Origin: Lachnospiraceae bacterium | GTDB taxonomy: Bacteria > Bacillota > Clostridia > Lachnospirales > Lachnospiraceae | Length of the DNA stretch: 35,443 bases | Assembly (NCBI GenBank): GCA_009774235.1 | Contig: VSNJ01000027.1 | Span: 1-35,443 of the forward strand | Reading direction: 5' to 3' | Shown: positions 8,634 to 15,856 of the stretch, piece after piece | How the letters are laid out: each line of letters opens with the position of its first letter | Position numbering within the stretch: position 1 is the first letter of the stretch | Program-made: the position numbers and the translations under genes | The notes under the pieces: generated by a model | The model's database searches: none | What the model was told of the DNA's origin: nothing | The model's input: the letters and a program-made list of their open reading frames with translations, nothing else

Positions 8634-9057
8634 CCATATTCCTGTATTGTTTTTATAATAATGTTCCCATTTTTAATAAATTGTTTAACTGGCTGTTGCC
8701 TGGCATTTCTGGCAGCAGCCAGTTGTTTTTGTTGACACATTAAAGGCAGTTTTAATTTATATAGAATATTATTAATGTATTACATACATTATATGCCATT
8801 ATTATTTTTTACATATTGTTTTTTTATATAATATATTTTTATTATCTGTTTCTTTTAGAATTAAATTTAAATCTTGTATTATTACATTTTATATAATGTT
8901 AAGTTTATATACTGTGTTATTTGGTATTATATTTTATAAAAATCCTTAATATATCAATTAAAGCAGATATAATTTTATTTTATCATATTCAATAATAAAT
9001 ATATAGTATACCAGCTTTATATACAATGCTAATAACCATTTATTTTAGAACAAAAGG
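8634..9057. other. Very AT-rich intergenic region without genes
   Basis: Apart from the terminator at 8687-8730, this stretch holds no reading frame of useful length on either strand and is conspicuously AT-rich, especially 8750-9010, with many TATAT and TTTTA runs. No repeat array, tRNA or known RNA motif is visible. It separates the broken Rpn remnant from the promoter of the ibrA-ibrB pair and looks like accessory or decayed DNA. Confidence 0.6.
8687..8730 (+). terminator. Strong intrinsic terminator
   Basis: The 14-base arms AACTGGCTGTTGCC (8687-8700) and GGCAGCAGCCAGTT (8711-8724) pair with a single G-U wobble around a 10-base loop and are followed by GTTTTTGTT. This ends transcription from the Rpn remnant or the genes before it. 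Confidence 0.85.
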
Positions 9058-9086
9058 TTGACTTATTTTTTGAAAAACCTTAAAAT
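9058..9086 (+). promoter_or_regulatory. Sigma-A promoter for the ibrA-ibrB pair
   Basis: TTGACT (9058-9063), a 17-base spacer, and TAAAAT (9081-9086) form a near-consensus promoter. Transcription would start near 9093, about 65 bases before the ibrA start codon. Confidence 0.7.
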
Positions 9087-9158
9087 GGAAAATATGGTAA
9101 AATATAGAAATATTACTAACTGACATAATAAAATATTGCAATATACGAAGGAATGATT

Positions 9159-10487
9159 ATGGTTAAAAAATATACAGGACAAAATGTTTATGACGCATTT
9201 CAACAGAGAATGCATTTTATTTTTAAAGAGTTTGATAATATTTTTGTGTCTTTTTCAGGTGGGAAAGACAGTGGTGCTCTTTTAAACCTGGTTCTTGATT
9301 TCCAGGAAAAGTATTATCCAGATAAAAAGATTGGGGTGTTCCACCAGGATTTTGAAGCACAATATACGGTTACTACAGAATATGTAGAGAAGACATTTGC
9401 CAGGCTTGAAAATAAAGCAGAATTATACTGGGTATGTCTTCCTATGGCTACAAGGACAGCACTTAGCAGTTATGAAATGTTCTGGTATCCGTGGGATGAT
9501 GTCAAGAAAGATGCATGGGTCCGTCCTATGCCACAACATCCTTATGTTATTAACATGGAAAATAACCCAATTACCACTTACCGTTATAAAATGCACCAGG
9601 AAGACCTTGCTAAACAGTTTAGCAGGTGGTACAGAATTTCGCATAACAATAAAAAAACTGTATGCCTGCTTGGTACAAGGGCAGAAGAATCTATACAACG
9701 TTACAGTGGTATATTGTATAAGAAATATGGATATAAAGGGGAGTGCTGGATAGCAAGGCAGTTTAAAGATGTCTGGACAGCATCACCTATGTATGACTGG
9801 CTGTTAGGTGATATCTGGCATGCCAATTATCTGTTTGGTTATGAATATAACCGTCTTTATGATATGTATTATATGGCAGGGCTTAAACCTGACCAGATGC
9901 GTGTAGCTTCCCCGTTTAATGATTATGCTAAAGACAGCCTTAATTTGTACAGGGTTATTGACCCTGAGATATGGGCAAAGCTTATAGGACGTGTCAGAGG
10001 TGCTAATTTTGGCGCTATTTATGGAAAAACAAAAGCACTTGCATATAGAAATTTATCACTTCCCAAAGGGCATACATGGGAGTCTTATACTAAATTCCTG
10101 CTGGATACGCTTCCTTCACGGCTTCGGAATAACTATATAAAGAAGTTTAACACGTCAATAGAGTTCTGGCATAAAACTGGCGGAGGGCTTGAAGAAGAAA
10201 CAATACAGGAACTTATTGACCATGGATATAAAATAAAACGCAATGGAATTTCCAATTATACAGTTATGAAAAATTCACGTATTATTTTTATGGAAAGAAT
10301 ACCTGACCATACAGATGATATAAAGTCTTCAAAAGACCTTCCAAGCTGGAAACGGATGTGTTATTGTATTCTCCGGAATGACCATATCTGCCGGTTTATG
10401 GGATTTGGTCTTTCAAGGGAACAGAAGAGGAATGTAGACTTCCTTAAACAAAAGTATGTTAAGGTAGGTGATAAATATGGTATATAA
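9159..10487 (+). CDS. ibrA: IbrA-like PP-loop protein (PAPS reductase family, DUF3440)
   Basis: The 442-residue protein starts at ATG 9159, six bases after AAGGA (9148-9152); ATG 9153 in the same frame overlaps that ribosome site. SFSGGKDSGALL (SGGKDS at 33-38) is the PP-loop of the PAPS reductase/ATP pyrophosphatase superfamily, which adenylates or binds an adenylylated substrate. The rest (GVFHQDFEAQYT, LGTRAEESIQRY, FKDVWTASPMYDW) fits the DUF3440 subgroup that includes E. coli IbrA. Its stop overlaps the next gene, which encodes an IbrB-like ParB-fold protein, the same pair as in E. coli, where ibrA and ibrB were described as activators of immunoglobulin-binding protein genes. The biochemical reaction of IbrA is not known. 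The tight coupling implies the two act together. The pair sits in an accessory-looking AT-rich segment. Confidence 0.88.
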   Translation: MVKKYTGQNVYDAFQQRMHFIFKEFDNIFVSFSGGKDSGALLNLVLDFQEKYYPDKKIGVFHQDFEAQYTVTTEYVEKTFARLENKAELYWVCLPMATRTALSSYEMFWYPWDDVKKDAWVRPMPQHPYVINMENNPITTYRYKMHQEDLAKQFSRWYRISHNNKKTVCLLGTRAEESIQRYSGILYKKYGYKGECWIARQFKDVWTASPMYDWLLGDIWHANYLFGYEYNRLYDMYYMAGLKPDQMRVASPFNDYAKDSLNLYRVIDPEIWAKLIGRVRGANFGAIYGKTKALAYRNLSLPKGHTWESYTKFLLDTLPSRLRNNYIKKFNTSIEFWHKTGGGLEEETIQELIDHGYKIKRNGISNYTVMKNSRIIFMERIPDHTDDIKSSKDLPSWKRMCYCILRNDHICRFMGFGLSREQKRNVDFLKQKYVKVGDKYGI

Positions 10488-11004
10488 GAGTCCAGTGTAC
10501 AATGTAATTGCTGTGCCTGTTGAGAAAGTTGTCCCTAATACATATAACCCAAATTCAGTAGCTCCTCCTGAACTTAGCCTGTTGTATGACAGTATTAAAG
10601 AGGATGGATATACAATGCCTGTTGTCTGTTATTATGAGAAACCAGAAGATATTTATATAATTGTTGATGGTTTCCACAGATACAGGATAATGCTTGATTA
10701 TCCTGATATTTATGAGCGTGAAAGAGGCATGCTGCCAGTGTCAGTTATAGATAAGCCAGTTGATTACCGTATGGCAAGCACTATAAGACATAACAGGGCA
10801 CGTGGTACACATAATGTAGACCTTATGAGTAATATTATTAAAGAACTGTGTGAACTTGGCAGGTCAGATGCATGGATATCAAAACACCTTGGAATGGATA
10901 AAGATGAAATACTTAGGTTAAAACAGATAACAGGTCTGGCAGAGCTGTTTAAAGATGTTAAATTTGGTTCAGCCTGGCAGCCATTTAATGAAGAGAACCC
11001 TTAA
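10477..11004 (+). CDS. ibrB: IbrB-like ParB/sulfiredoxin-fold protein
   Basis: The 175-residue protein starts at ATG 10477 behind AAGGTAGG (10461-10468), 11 bases inside the end of ibrA; a GTG at 10468 is in frame but lies within the ribosome site. It belongs to the ParB N-terminal/sulfiredoxin superfamily: VPNTYNPN, then IVDGFHRYRIM with D64-G65-F66-H67-R68 in the place of the ParB/Srx phosphate-binding motif, then a helical segment (LGRSDAWISKHLGMDKDEIL) resembling the ParB helix-turn-helix. Members of this superfamily bind or hydrolyse nucleotides and some bind DNA. With IbrA it forms a translationally coupled pair. It is far too short and out of context to be the chromosome-partition ParB. 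Its molecular role is unknown; DNA-linked regulation or modification is inferred from the family. Confidence 0.85.
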   Translation: MVYKSPVYNVIAVPVEKVVPNTYNPNSVAPPELSLLYDSIKEDGYTMPVVCYYEKPEDIYIIVDGFHRYRIMLDYPDIYERERGMLPVSVIDKPVDYRMASTIRHNRARGTHNVDLMSNIIKELCELGRSDAWISKHLGMDKDEILRLKQITGLAELFKDVKFGSAWQPFNEENP

Positions 11005-11013
11005 AAATCCAGT

Positions 11014-11077
11014 TAATACTCCATATAGACAGATATTATCATTAATAACTGCCTATAATGGAGTATTAGTTATTTTA
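11014..11077. terminator. Bidirectional intrinsic terminator between ibrB and the leucine-rich-repeat gene
   Basis: The arms at 11014-11032 (TAATACTCCATATAGACAG) and 11049-11068 pair almost completely, with one bulge. The hairpin is followed by TTATTTT on the plus strand and by a TTTTT run on the minus strand (plus 11003-11007). It lies ten bases after the ibrB stop and just beyond the stop of the convergent gene, so it can serve both. Confidence 0.75.
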
Positions 11078-11095
11078 AACATGCCAGTTTTCTTG

Positions 11096-11968
11096 TTATA
11101 GAGAAATAAAAGAAATACCATTGTCCCTGGCATATTCTTCTGCAGGTGAACCCTTTACACCTTTTATATAGAACCCTGGAATAATACAGTTTCCTTTAAT
11201 TCTAAATCCAGTCTTATTAGAATCTGTGTATTCCCTTATTTCCATATATCCAACAGATAATTCACCAAATGTATGTACACTTCCAGGGATTGTAAGACCT
11301 TTAAGTGAAGTACAGTGGAAAAAGGCATAGTCATCAATACTTGTAATTCCATTTTCTAAAGTAACTTCTGTAAGGTTTTCACAGTCAGCAAAGGCTTCAT
11401 AAGAAATTTCTACACTCCCTGGTATTACTACTTTTTTTAGATACATGCTGCCAGAGAAAGAAGAGGAAATATCATTAGTACCTTGTGGAAATATAAAACT
11501 TTCAAGCATTGTACCTGGAAATGCATTTGAAAAATCTTTGACACTATCTGGGATATTAATTTCTTTAAGTGAATAACAGCAGTTAAAAGCATAAGGCATA
11601 TCTGTAAGGCTTTTGGGAAGGGTAACATTTTTAAGCCCTTCACATCCATAGAAAGCACCTTCAACAGATGTTATACCTTCTGGTATAACAATATTTTCCA
11701 GTTCATAAAAACCGTCAAATGTGGAGTTAAGGGATATAACATTCCTGCCCTCGATAACTGATGGTACTATTATATTGGTTTCATTACCATTATAACGTAA
11801 AATCTCTATTCCAGAAGAATATCCGGGCTCTATAATATCATATGTCCATAAACCATCTGGACTTGTATAAAGATTAAGTTCATTAATATCTGCATCATAC
11901 TGGTAGAACCAGTCATAGCTTTCACCAGTCCCATAACGTCCACGTCTATCATTATAATAAGCTTCCAT
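11096..11968 (-). CDS. BspA-like leucine-rich-repeat (LRR_5) protein without signal peptide
   Basis: The 290-residue minus-strand gene has GGGGGT just before its ATG and a promoter at 12004-12032. After about 75 residues of unique, tyrosine-rich sequence, it carries about seven Treponema/BspA-type leucine-rich repeats of about 22 residues, for example LENIVIPEGITSVEGAFYGC, LKNVTLPKSLTDMPYAFNCC, LKKVVIPGSVEISYEAF and LTEVTLENGITSIDDYAFFHC. These repeats build a solenoid for protein binding. BspA-like proteins are usually secreted and surface-anchored, yet no signal peptide, membrane helix or wall-anchor motif is present, so it is probably cytosolic. It ends with KGSPAEEYARDNGISFISL, the common capping end of this class. 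It faces ibrAB convergently with a shared terminator. The partner is unknown. Confidence 0.85.
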   Translation of the reverse strand: MEAYYNDRRGRYGTGESYDWFYQYDADINELNLYTSPDGLWTYDIIEPGYSSGIEILRYNGNETNIIVPSVIEGRNVISLNSTFDGFYELENIVIPEGITSVEGAFYGCEGLKNVTLPKSLTDMPYAFNCCYSLKEINIPDSVKDFSNAFPGTMLESFIFPQGTNDISSSFSGSMYLKKVVIPGSVEISYEAFADCENLTEVTLENGITSIDDYAFFHCTSLKGLTIPGSVHTFGELSVGYMEIREYTDSNKTGFRIKGNCIIPGFYIKGVKGSPAEEYARDNGISFISL

Positions 11969-12003
11969 ATATTACCCCCATAAAATAATAGATATTTGCT
12001 GTT

Positions 12004-12032
12004 ATAATATCACAGATAATATATTCTGGCAA
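12004..12032 (-). promoter_or_regulatory. Sigma-A promoter of the leucine-rich-repeat gene
   Basis: Read on the minus strand, TTGCCA (plus 12027-12032) and TATTAT (plus 12004-12009) are 17 bases apart. Transcription would start near 11997, about 30 bases before the start codon at 11968. Confidence 0.65.
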
Positions 12033-12224
12033 TTATATATTATTGGCCTGGATGGTTAGAGTATATGGCAGGCTTGGTTTATATATTTATGTGTTCTTGG
12101 ATTTTATGAAAATATACTAAATAAACAGCATTATTTTTAGAACAGGTTATGTGTTTAACTTATTGTAAATACAGCAGGTTTCTATTAAAATTAAAAATAC
12201 CTGGAATATTAAGGAGGCAGGATT

Positions 12225-12744
12225 ATGAGACAGGAAAGAGTAAGGATAATTGATATTGCAGAAGAACTTGGTTTAAGTACAGCAACAGTTTCTAATTTAA
12301 TCCATAGTAAATTATATTTGCATGGATAGAGAGCGTATTGACGGGTTCAGGGCAGGAATGGAAGGAAAACAGGCAGATTTTTTGGAGATACCACAGAAAA
12401 AAGAAGAAAGGGATATTTTTTACATACAAAATTTTTCAAAGATACTGCAATATACAGCAGTTTTTGCAGTATCTGATTTTTATGCGGCAGAACTGGTTTA
12501 TAAACTACAAGAACAAGGGTTAAATGTACCAAATGATATGTCTGTTATAGGATTTGATGATAGTTTCTGGTGTAAAAGGATATATCCGTCACTGGCTACA
12601 ATAAAACAGGATAAAAAGGAACGTGCAAAAATAGCAGTAGAAATATTAATAGAAATGAAACAAGGTATTTATAACAGGACATCGGTAATACTTCCAGCAA
12701 ACCTTGTTATACGTTCAAGTGTCAGGAAAATAGGAGGGCTATAA
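12225..12744 (+). pseudogene. LacI-family repressor gene with a large internal deletion
   Basis: ATG 12225 follows AAGGAGG and opens a canonical LacI helix-turn-helix (IDIAEELGLSTATVSNLIHS), but the frame stops at TAG 12327-12329. A second frame, shifted, begins at 12322 with DRERIDGFRAGMEG and continues as a good LacI effector-domain end (FAVSDFYAAELVYKLQEQG, MSVIGFDDS, YPSLATIKQDKKERAKIAVE, VIRSSVRK) to TAA 12742-12744. The linker helix and most of the first ligand-binding subdomain, about 140-160 residues, are missing at about 12304-12322, and the remaining parts are out of frame. The protein cannot work as a repressor. The stop overlaps the MATE start (TAATG), so this was the local regulator of that exporter operon. 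Confidence 0.85.
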
Positions 12745-14081
12745 TGGATAATAAGAAGAGTTTTTATAAAAATGTAGCAGGAATTGCCTTGCCAGTCACA
12801 TTACAGTCATTGCTGCAGTCATCTTTTGGAGTAATTGACCAGCTTATGATTGGAAAACTTGGAAGTAACAGTATTGCAGGTGTAGGGCTTGGTGCAAAGT
12901 TTTCATCAATGTACTCTGTGCTTTTGTCAGCTATTGCTGCAGCAACAGGAATTATGGTTTCACAATATATAGGACAAAAGAATGATAAAGAAGTTAACAG
13001 AAGTTTTTTTTCAAATTTATTTATAGCAGCAGGACTTTCAATAATATTTAGTATATTGTGTCTTGTTTTTCCAGAATACATTATGCATTTTTATACAAAA
13101 GATAGTGTTACAAAGCAGATAGCTGCAGGATACCTGCGTATAATTTCAATATCTTACCTGCCACTTGCTGCCAGTACAATATGTGCTACTTTAATGCGTT
13201 GCCTGGATACAGCAAAATATCCTTTATATGCCAGTATAATATCAGTAATTCTAAATACATTATTAAATTATATTTTAATTTTTGGAAAAGCTGGTATGCC
13301 AGAAATGGGTGTAAAGGGTGCAGCGGTAGCAACTGTAGTTTCACAGTCTGCTTCATTTATTTTAACATTTTATTTTATGGTAAAAGTTACATTAAAAAAG
13401 ATAAAGCCTGTTTTTTTGTGGCGTTTTAATGGTGAAAGGAAGAAACAATATATTAGTATTTTATTCCCAGTTATTATTTGTGAATTTTTCTGGAGTTTTG
13501 GAGAAAATATTTATACAGCGGTTTATGGAAATATTGGTACAAAGCCATGCGCTGCAATGACACTGACAATACCTGTGCAGACATTACTTATAGGTGCGTT
13601 AAGCGGGCTTTCACAGGCAGCAGGGATTATTATTGGAAAGTCACTTGGTAACAAGGAATATGACATGGCGTATAAAAAATCCAAAAAGTTAATGTTTTAT
13701 GGACTGTATGGTTCTGTATTATTATCAATATTATTAATTTTATTAGGGAAAAGTTATGTTAATATTTATAATGTAGAACAAGAAGTAAAAGAAATGGGAT
13801 TCCATATACTTGTGGTATTTGCACTGGTTTCACCAGTTAAAGTACAGAATATGATACTGGGCGGGGGGATTATAAGGAGCGGAGGTAAGACAAGCTATAT
13901 AATGTGCATTGACTTTATTGGCACATGGCTTTTTGGGGTGCCATTAAGCTGCCTGGGAGCATTTATATTAAAACTTGAAATACCTTATGTATATTTTTTA
14001 CTGTCACTGGAAGAATGTGTACGCCTGGTAATTTCAATTATTTTATTTAAGAAAAAACTATGGATGGAAAGCCTGGAATAA
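12744..14081 (+). CDS. MATE-family efflux transporter
   Basis: The 445-residue protein has about 12 membrane helices, the usual MATE size. The N-terminal segment GIALPVTLQSLLQSSFGVID, with ATGIMVSQYIGQKND after helix 2, and a second, similar half starting near residue 235 (FPVIICEFFWSFGENIYTAV) show the two-fold pseudo-symmetry of the family. MATE proteins export cationic drugs, metabolites or lipid precursors using Na+ or H+ gradients. The ATG at 12744 overlaps the stop of the defective LacI gene and uses the AGGAGG inside that gene's end, so the two were one operon. With its repressor destroyed, expression may be constitutive if a promoter upstream is intact. The substrate is unknown; pairing with a LacI regulator hints at a sugar-linked compound. 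Confidence 0.9.
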   Translation: MDNKKSFYKNVAGIALPVTLQSLLQSSFGVIDQLMIGKLGSNSIAGVGLGAKFSSMYSVLLSAIAAATGIMVSQYIGQKNDKEVNRSFFSNLFIAAGLSIIFSILCLVFPEYIMHFYTKDSVTKQIAAGYLRIISISYLPLAASTICATLMRCLDTAKYPLYASIISVILNTLLNYILIFGKAGMPEMGVKGAAVATVVSQSASFILTFYFMVKVTLKKIKPVFLWRFNGERKKQYISILFPVIICEFFWSFGENIYTAVYGNIGTKPCAAMTLTIPVQTLLIGALSGLSQAAGIIIGKSLGNKEYDMAYKKSKKLMFYGLYGSVLLSILLILLGKSYVNIYNVEQEVKEMGFHILVVFALVSPVKVQNMILGGGIIRSGGKTSYIMCIDFIGTWLFGVPLSCLGAFILKLEIPYVYFLLSLEECVRLVISIILFKKKLWMESLE

Positions 14082-14104
14082 ATGCTGGTTATATTTTTAT
14101 AGTA

Positions 14105-14191
14105 CATATGGCAATATAACGCAAGCCGCAATGTTCTATTAAACAATTAAACAATTCTATATAGGGCACGCTTGCGTTATGATGGCATATG
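14105..14191. repeat. Palindromic element with 22-base arms, downstream of the MATE gene
   Basis: The arm at 14105-14126 (CATATGGCAATATAACGCAAGC) and the arm at 14170-14191 are inverted repeats matching at 19 of 22 positions, with an AT-rich centre. The first 20 bases, ACATATGGCAATATAACGCA, recur exactly at 20311-20330. There is no T-run after the second arm, so it is not a typical terminator. Confidence 0.6.
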
Positions 14192-14220
14192 CAACTGGAA
14201 ATTATATTATATTACAAAGA

Positions 14221-14279
14221 AGTATAAATTGTATTTTGAGAAAAAACTTGTGTATTTTGCATAAAAACTTGTATATTTT
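14221..14279 (+). repeat. Direct repeats with 21-base period upstream of the maltodextrin promoter
   Basis: AAAAACTTGTGTATTTT (14242-14258) recurs as AAAAACTTGTATATTTT (14263-14279), exactly 21 bases later. A weaker third copy sharing TTGTATTTT-like bases lies 21 bases earlier at 14221-14237. The period of two helical turns puts the copies on one face of the DNA, as in activator sites or intrinsically curved DNA. Confidence 0.5.
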
Positions 14280-14289
14280 ATATTGAATT

Positions 14290-14339
14290 TGACGAAAAAT
14301 AAAAAAGGGATTGCTTTTTTATTCGTCAGGATATATAAT
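14290..14339 (+). promoter_or_regulatory. Sigma-A promoter of the maltodextrin operon, with a hairpin over the -35 region
   Basis: TTGCTT (14311-14316), a 17-base spacer and a perfect TATAAT (14334-14339) form the promoter. TGACGAA at 14290-14296 and TTCGTCA at 14322-14328, flanked by A- and T-runs, make an inverted repeat that encloses the -35 box, so a terminator-like hairpin and the promoter overlap. Confidence 0.75.
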
Positions 14340-14350
14340 AAGCCCATATT

Positions 14351-14376
14351 CGGAAACGTTACCGGGTACGTTTCCG
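14351..14376. promoter_or_regulatory. LacI/MalR-type operator at the transcription start
   Basis: CGGAAACGT (14351-14359) and ACGTTTCCG (14368-14376) form a perfect nine-base inverted repeat with an eight-base spacer. The inner GGAAACGTTACC also resembles the compact LacI/CcpA site with central CG. A further half-like site, GAACGGTACC, follows at 14378-14387. The operator begins about 12 bases downstream of the -10 box, where a bound repressor blocks transcription. The intact LacI regulator at 19250 is the obvious candidate. Confidence 0.75.
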
Positions 14377-14423
14377 AGAACGGTACCAAAATGACGCTTC
14401 ATAGAAGAAGGAGGAAAAGAAAA

Positions 14424-15761
14424 ATGATAAGACGTAAATTAGTTTCTTTATTACTTGCAACTACAATGATTGCAGGTGTGGTAACAGGATGTGGTGAGAA
14501 AGAAGAAGGCAGTGCAGACGGAAAAGGAAGTGTGTACTACTTAAGCTTTAAACCAGAGCAGACAGACCAGTGGAAAGCAATAGCTGCAAAGTATACAGAG
14601 CAGACAGGAATTGAAGTAAAAGTACAGACAGCAGCATCTGGAACATATGAGCAGACACTGAAATCTGAAATTGCTAAGAAAGATGCACCTACATTATTCC
14701 AGATTAACGGACCTGTAGGATACCAGAGCTGGAAAGATTATTGTATGGATTTATCTGGTACTAACCTGTATTCATGGTTAAAGGATAAAGATATGGCAGT
14801 AACAGATGGTGATGGTGTTTATGGTATACCATACGTAGTAGAAGGTTATGGAATTATTTATAACCAGGAAATTATGGATAAATATTTTGCATTAGATGGT
14901 GCAAAAGCAGCTTCAATGGATGAAATTAATAACTTTGCTAAATTAAAAGAAGTTGTTGAAGACATGACAGCAAGAAAAGATGACTTAGGAATTGATGGTG
15001 TATTTGCTTCTACATCATTTACACCTGGTGAAGACTGGAGATGGCAGACACATCTTATGAATCTTCCTGTTTATTATGAATACAAAGATGACAGTGTAAC
15101 TGACAAACAGGAAATCGAATTTAAATATAACCAGGAATATAAGAATATTTTAGATTTATATGTAAATAATTCATGTACAAAGCCTTCTATGTTAGGTTCT
15201 AAGACAGTTGAAAATTCTATGTCAGAATTTGCACTTGGTAAAGTTGCAATGATACAGAATGGTAACTGGGCATGGGGCGATATTAAGAAAGTAAGCGGAA
15301 ACGTTGTAAAAGAAGACAAGATTAAATTCCTTCCAATTTATACAGGTATCTCAGGTGAAGAGAGCCAGGGACTTTGCATTGGTACAGAGAACTTCTTTAG
15401 TGTAAACAGTGAAGCTTCAAAAGAAGACCAGGAAGAAACAATTAAGTTCGTTGAATGGTTATTCAATTCTGACGAAGGTAAAAAGGCTGTAACTAATGAA
15501 CTTGGATTTATTGCACCATTTAACACATTTGAAGATGCTGATAACCCAACAGACCCATTAGCAAAAGAAGTAATACGTTATATGGATAATGAATCTTTAA
15601 CTTCTGTATCATGGAACTTTACAAGCTTCCCAAGCCAGACATTCAAAGATGACTATGGTGCATCACTCTTAGAGTATATCACAGGAAATAAGGAATGGGA
15701 TAACGTAGTAGAAGACTGTAAAGCAGAGTGGAAATCAGAGAAAGAAGCTATTGCTGAATAA
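14424..15761 (+). CDS. Maltodextrin-type ABC transporter substrate-binding lipoprotein
   Basis: The 445-residue protein starts at ATG 14424 behind AAGGAGGAAAAG. The reading frame is open further upstream, but the operator and promoter occupy that DNA and the chosen start gives a classic lipoprotein signal: positively charged MIRRK, a hydrophobic core and the lipobox VTGC with lipidated C23. The mature part is an extracellular solute-binding protein family 1: VYYLSFKPEQTDQWKAIA, YTEQTGIEVKV, APTLFQINGP, YGIPYVVEGYGIIYNQEIMD, and FALGKVAMIQNGNWAWGDI. Aromatic residues in such positions stack on sugar rings. Permeases and 4-alpha-glucanotransferase downstream, and a LacI-type operator upstream, identify it as the MdxE/MalE-like receptor for malto-oligosaccharides. 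The exact sugar is inferred from the neighbouring malQ. Confidence 0.9.
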   Translation: MIRRKLVSLLLATTMIAGVVTGCGEKEEGSADGKGSVYYLSFKPEQTDQWKAIAAKYTEQTGIEVKVQTAASGTYEQTLKSEIAKKDAPTLFQINGPVGYQSWKDYCMDLSGTNLYSWLKDKDMAVTDGDGVYGIPYVVEGYGIIYNQEIMDKYFALDGAKAASMDEINNFAKLKEVVEDMTARKDDLGIDGVFASTSFTPGEDWRWQTHLMNLPVYYEYKDDSVTDKQEIEFKYNQEYKNILDLYVNNSCTKPSMLGSKTVENSMSEFALGKVAMIQNGNWAWGDIKKVSGNVVKEDKIKFLPIYTGISGEESQGLCIGTENFFSVNSEASKEDQEETIKFVEWLFNSDEGKKAVTNELGFIAPFNTFEDADNPTDPLAKEVIRYMDNESLTSVSWNFTSFPSQTFKDDYGASLLEYITGNKEWDNVVEDCKAEWKSEKEAIAE

Positions 15762-15785
15762 TACCAAAGCATAAAGTAAATTAAA

Positions 15786-15843
15786 CAAGGTCTGTGCCTG
15801 GGCGCTGCATGGCGCAGGTCTTGTGCAGCTTAGGCAGCGCAGA
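15786..15843 (+). promoter_or_regulatory. GC-rich hairpin between binding-protein and permease genes
   Basis: The gap holds GCGCTGCATGGCGC with flanking CCTG and AGG that extend the stem, and a downstream GCAGCGC that can pair alternatively with GCGCTGC. It stands out as GC-rich in an AT-rich operon. Such hairpins commonly stabilise the upstream mRNA so that the binding protein is made in excess over the permeases. Confidence 0.55.
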
Positions 15844-15856
15844 AATGAGGAGTGTT

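Noticed and set aside
10477..11004. ParB chromosome-partition gene
   Set aside because: Too short, no parA neighbour, and coupled to an IbrA-like gene; IbrB is the better reading.
14283..14423. Upstream extension of the maltodextrin binding protein
   Set aside because: The extension would cover the promoter and operator and would bury the lipoprotein signal; ATG 14424 has the strong ribosome site.
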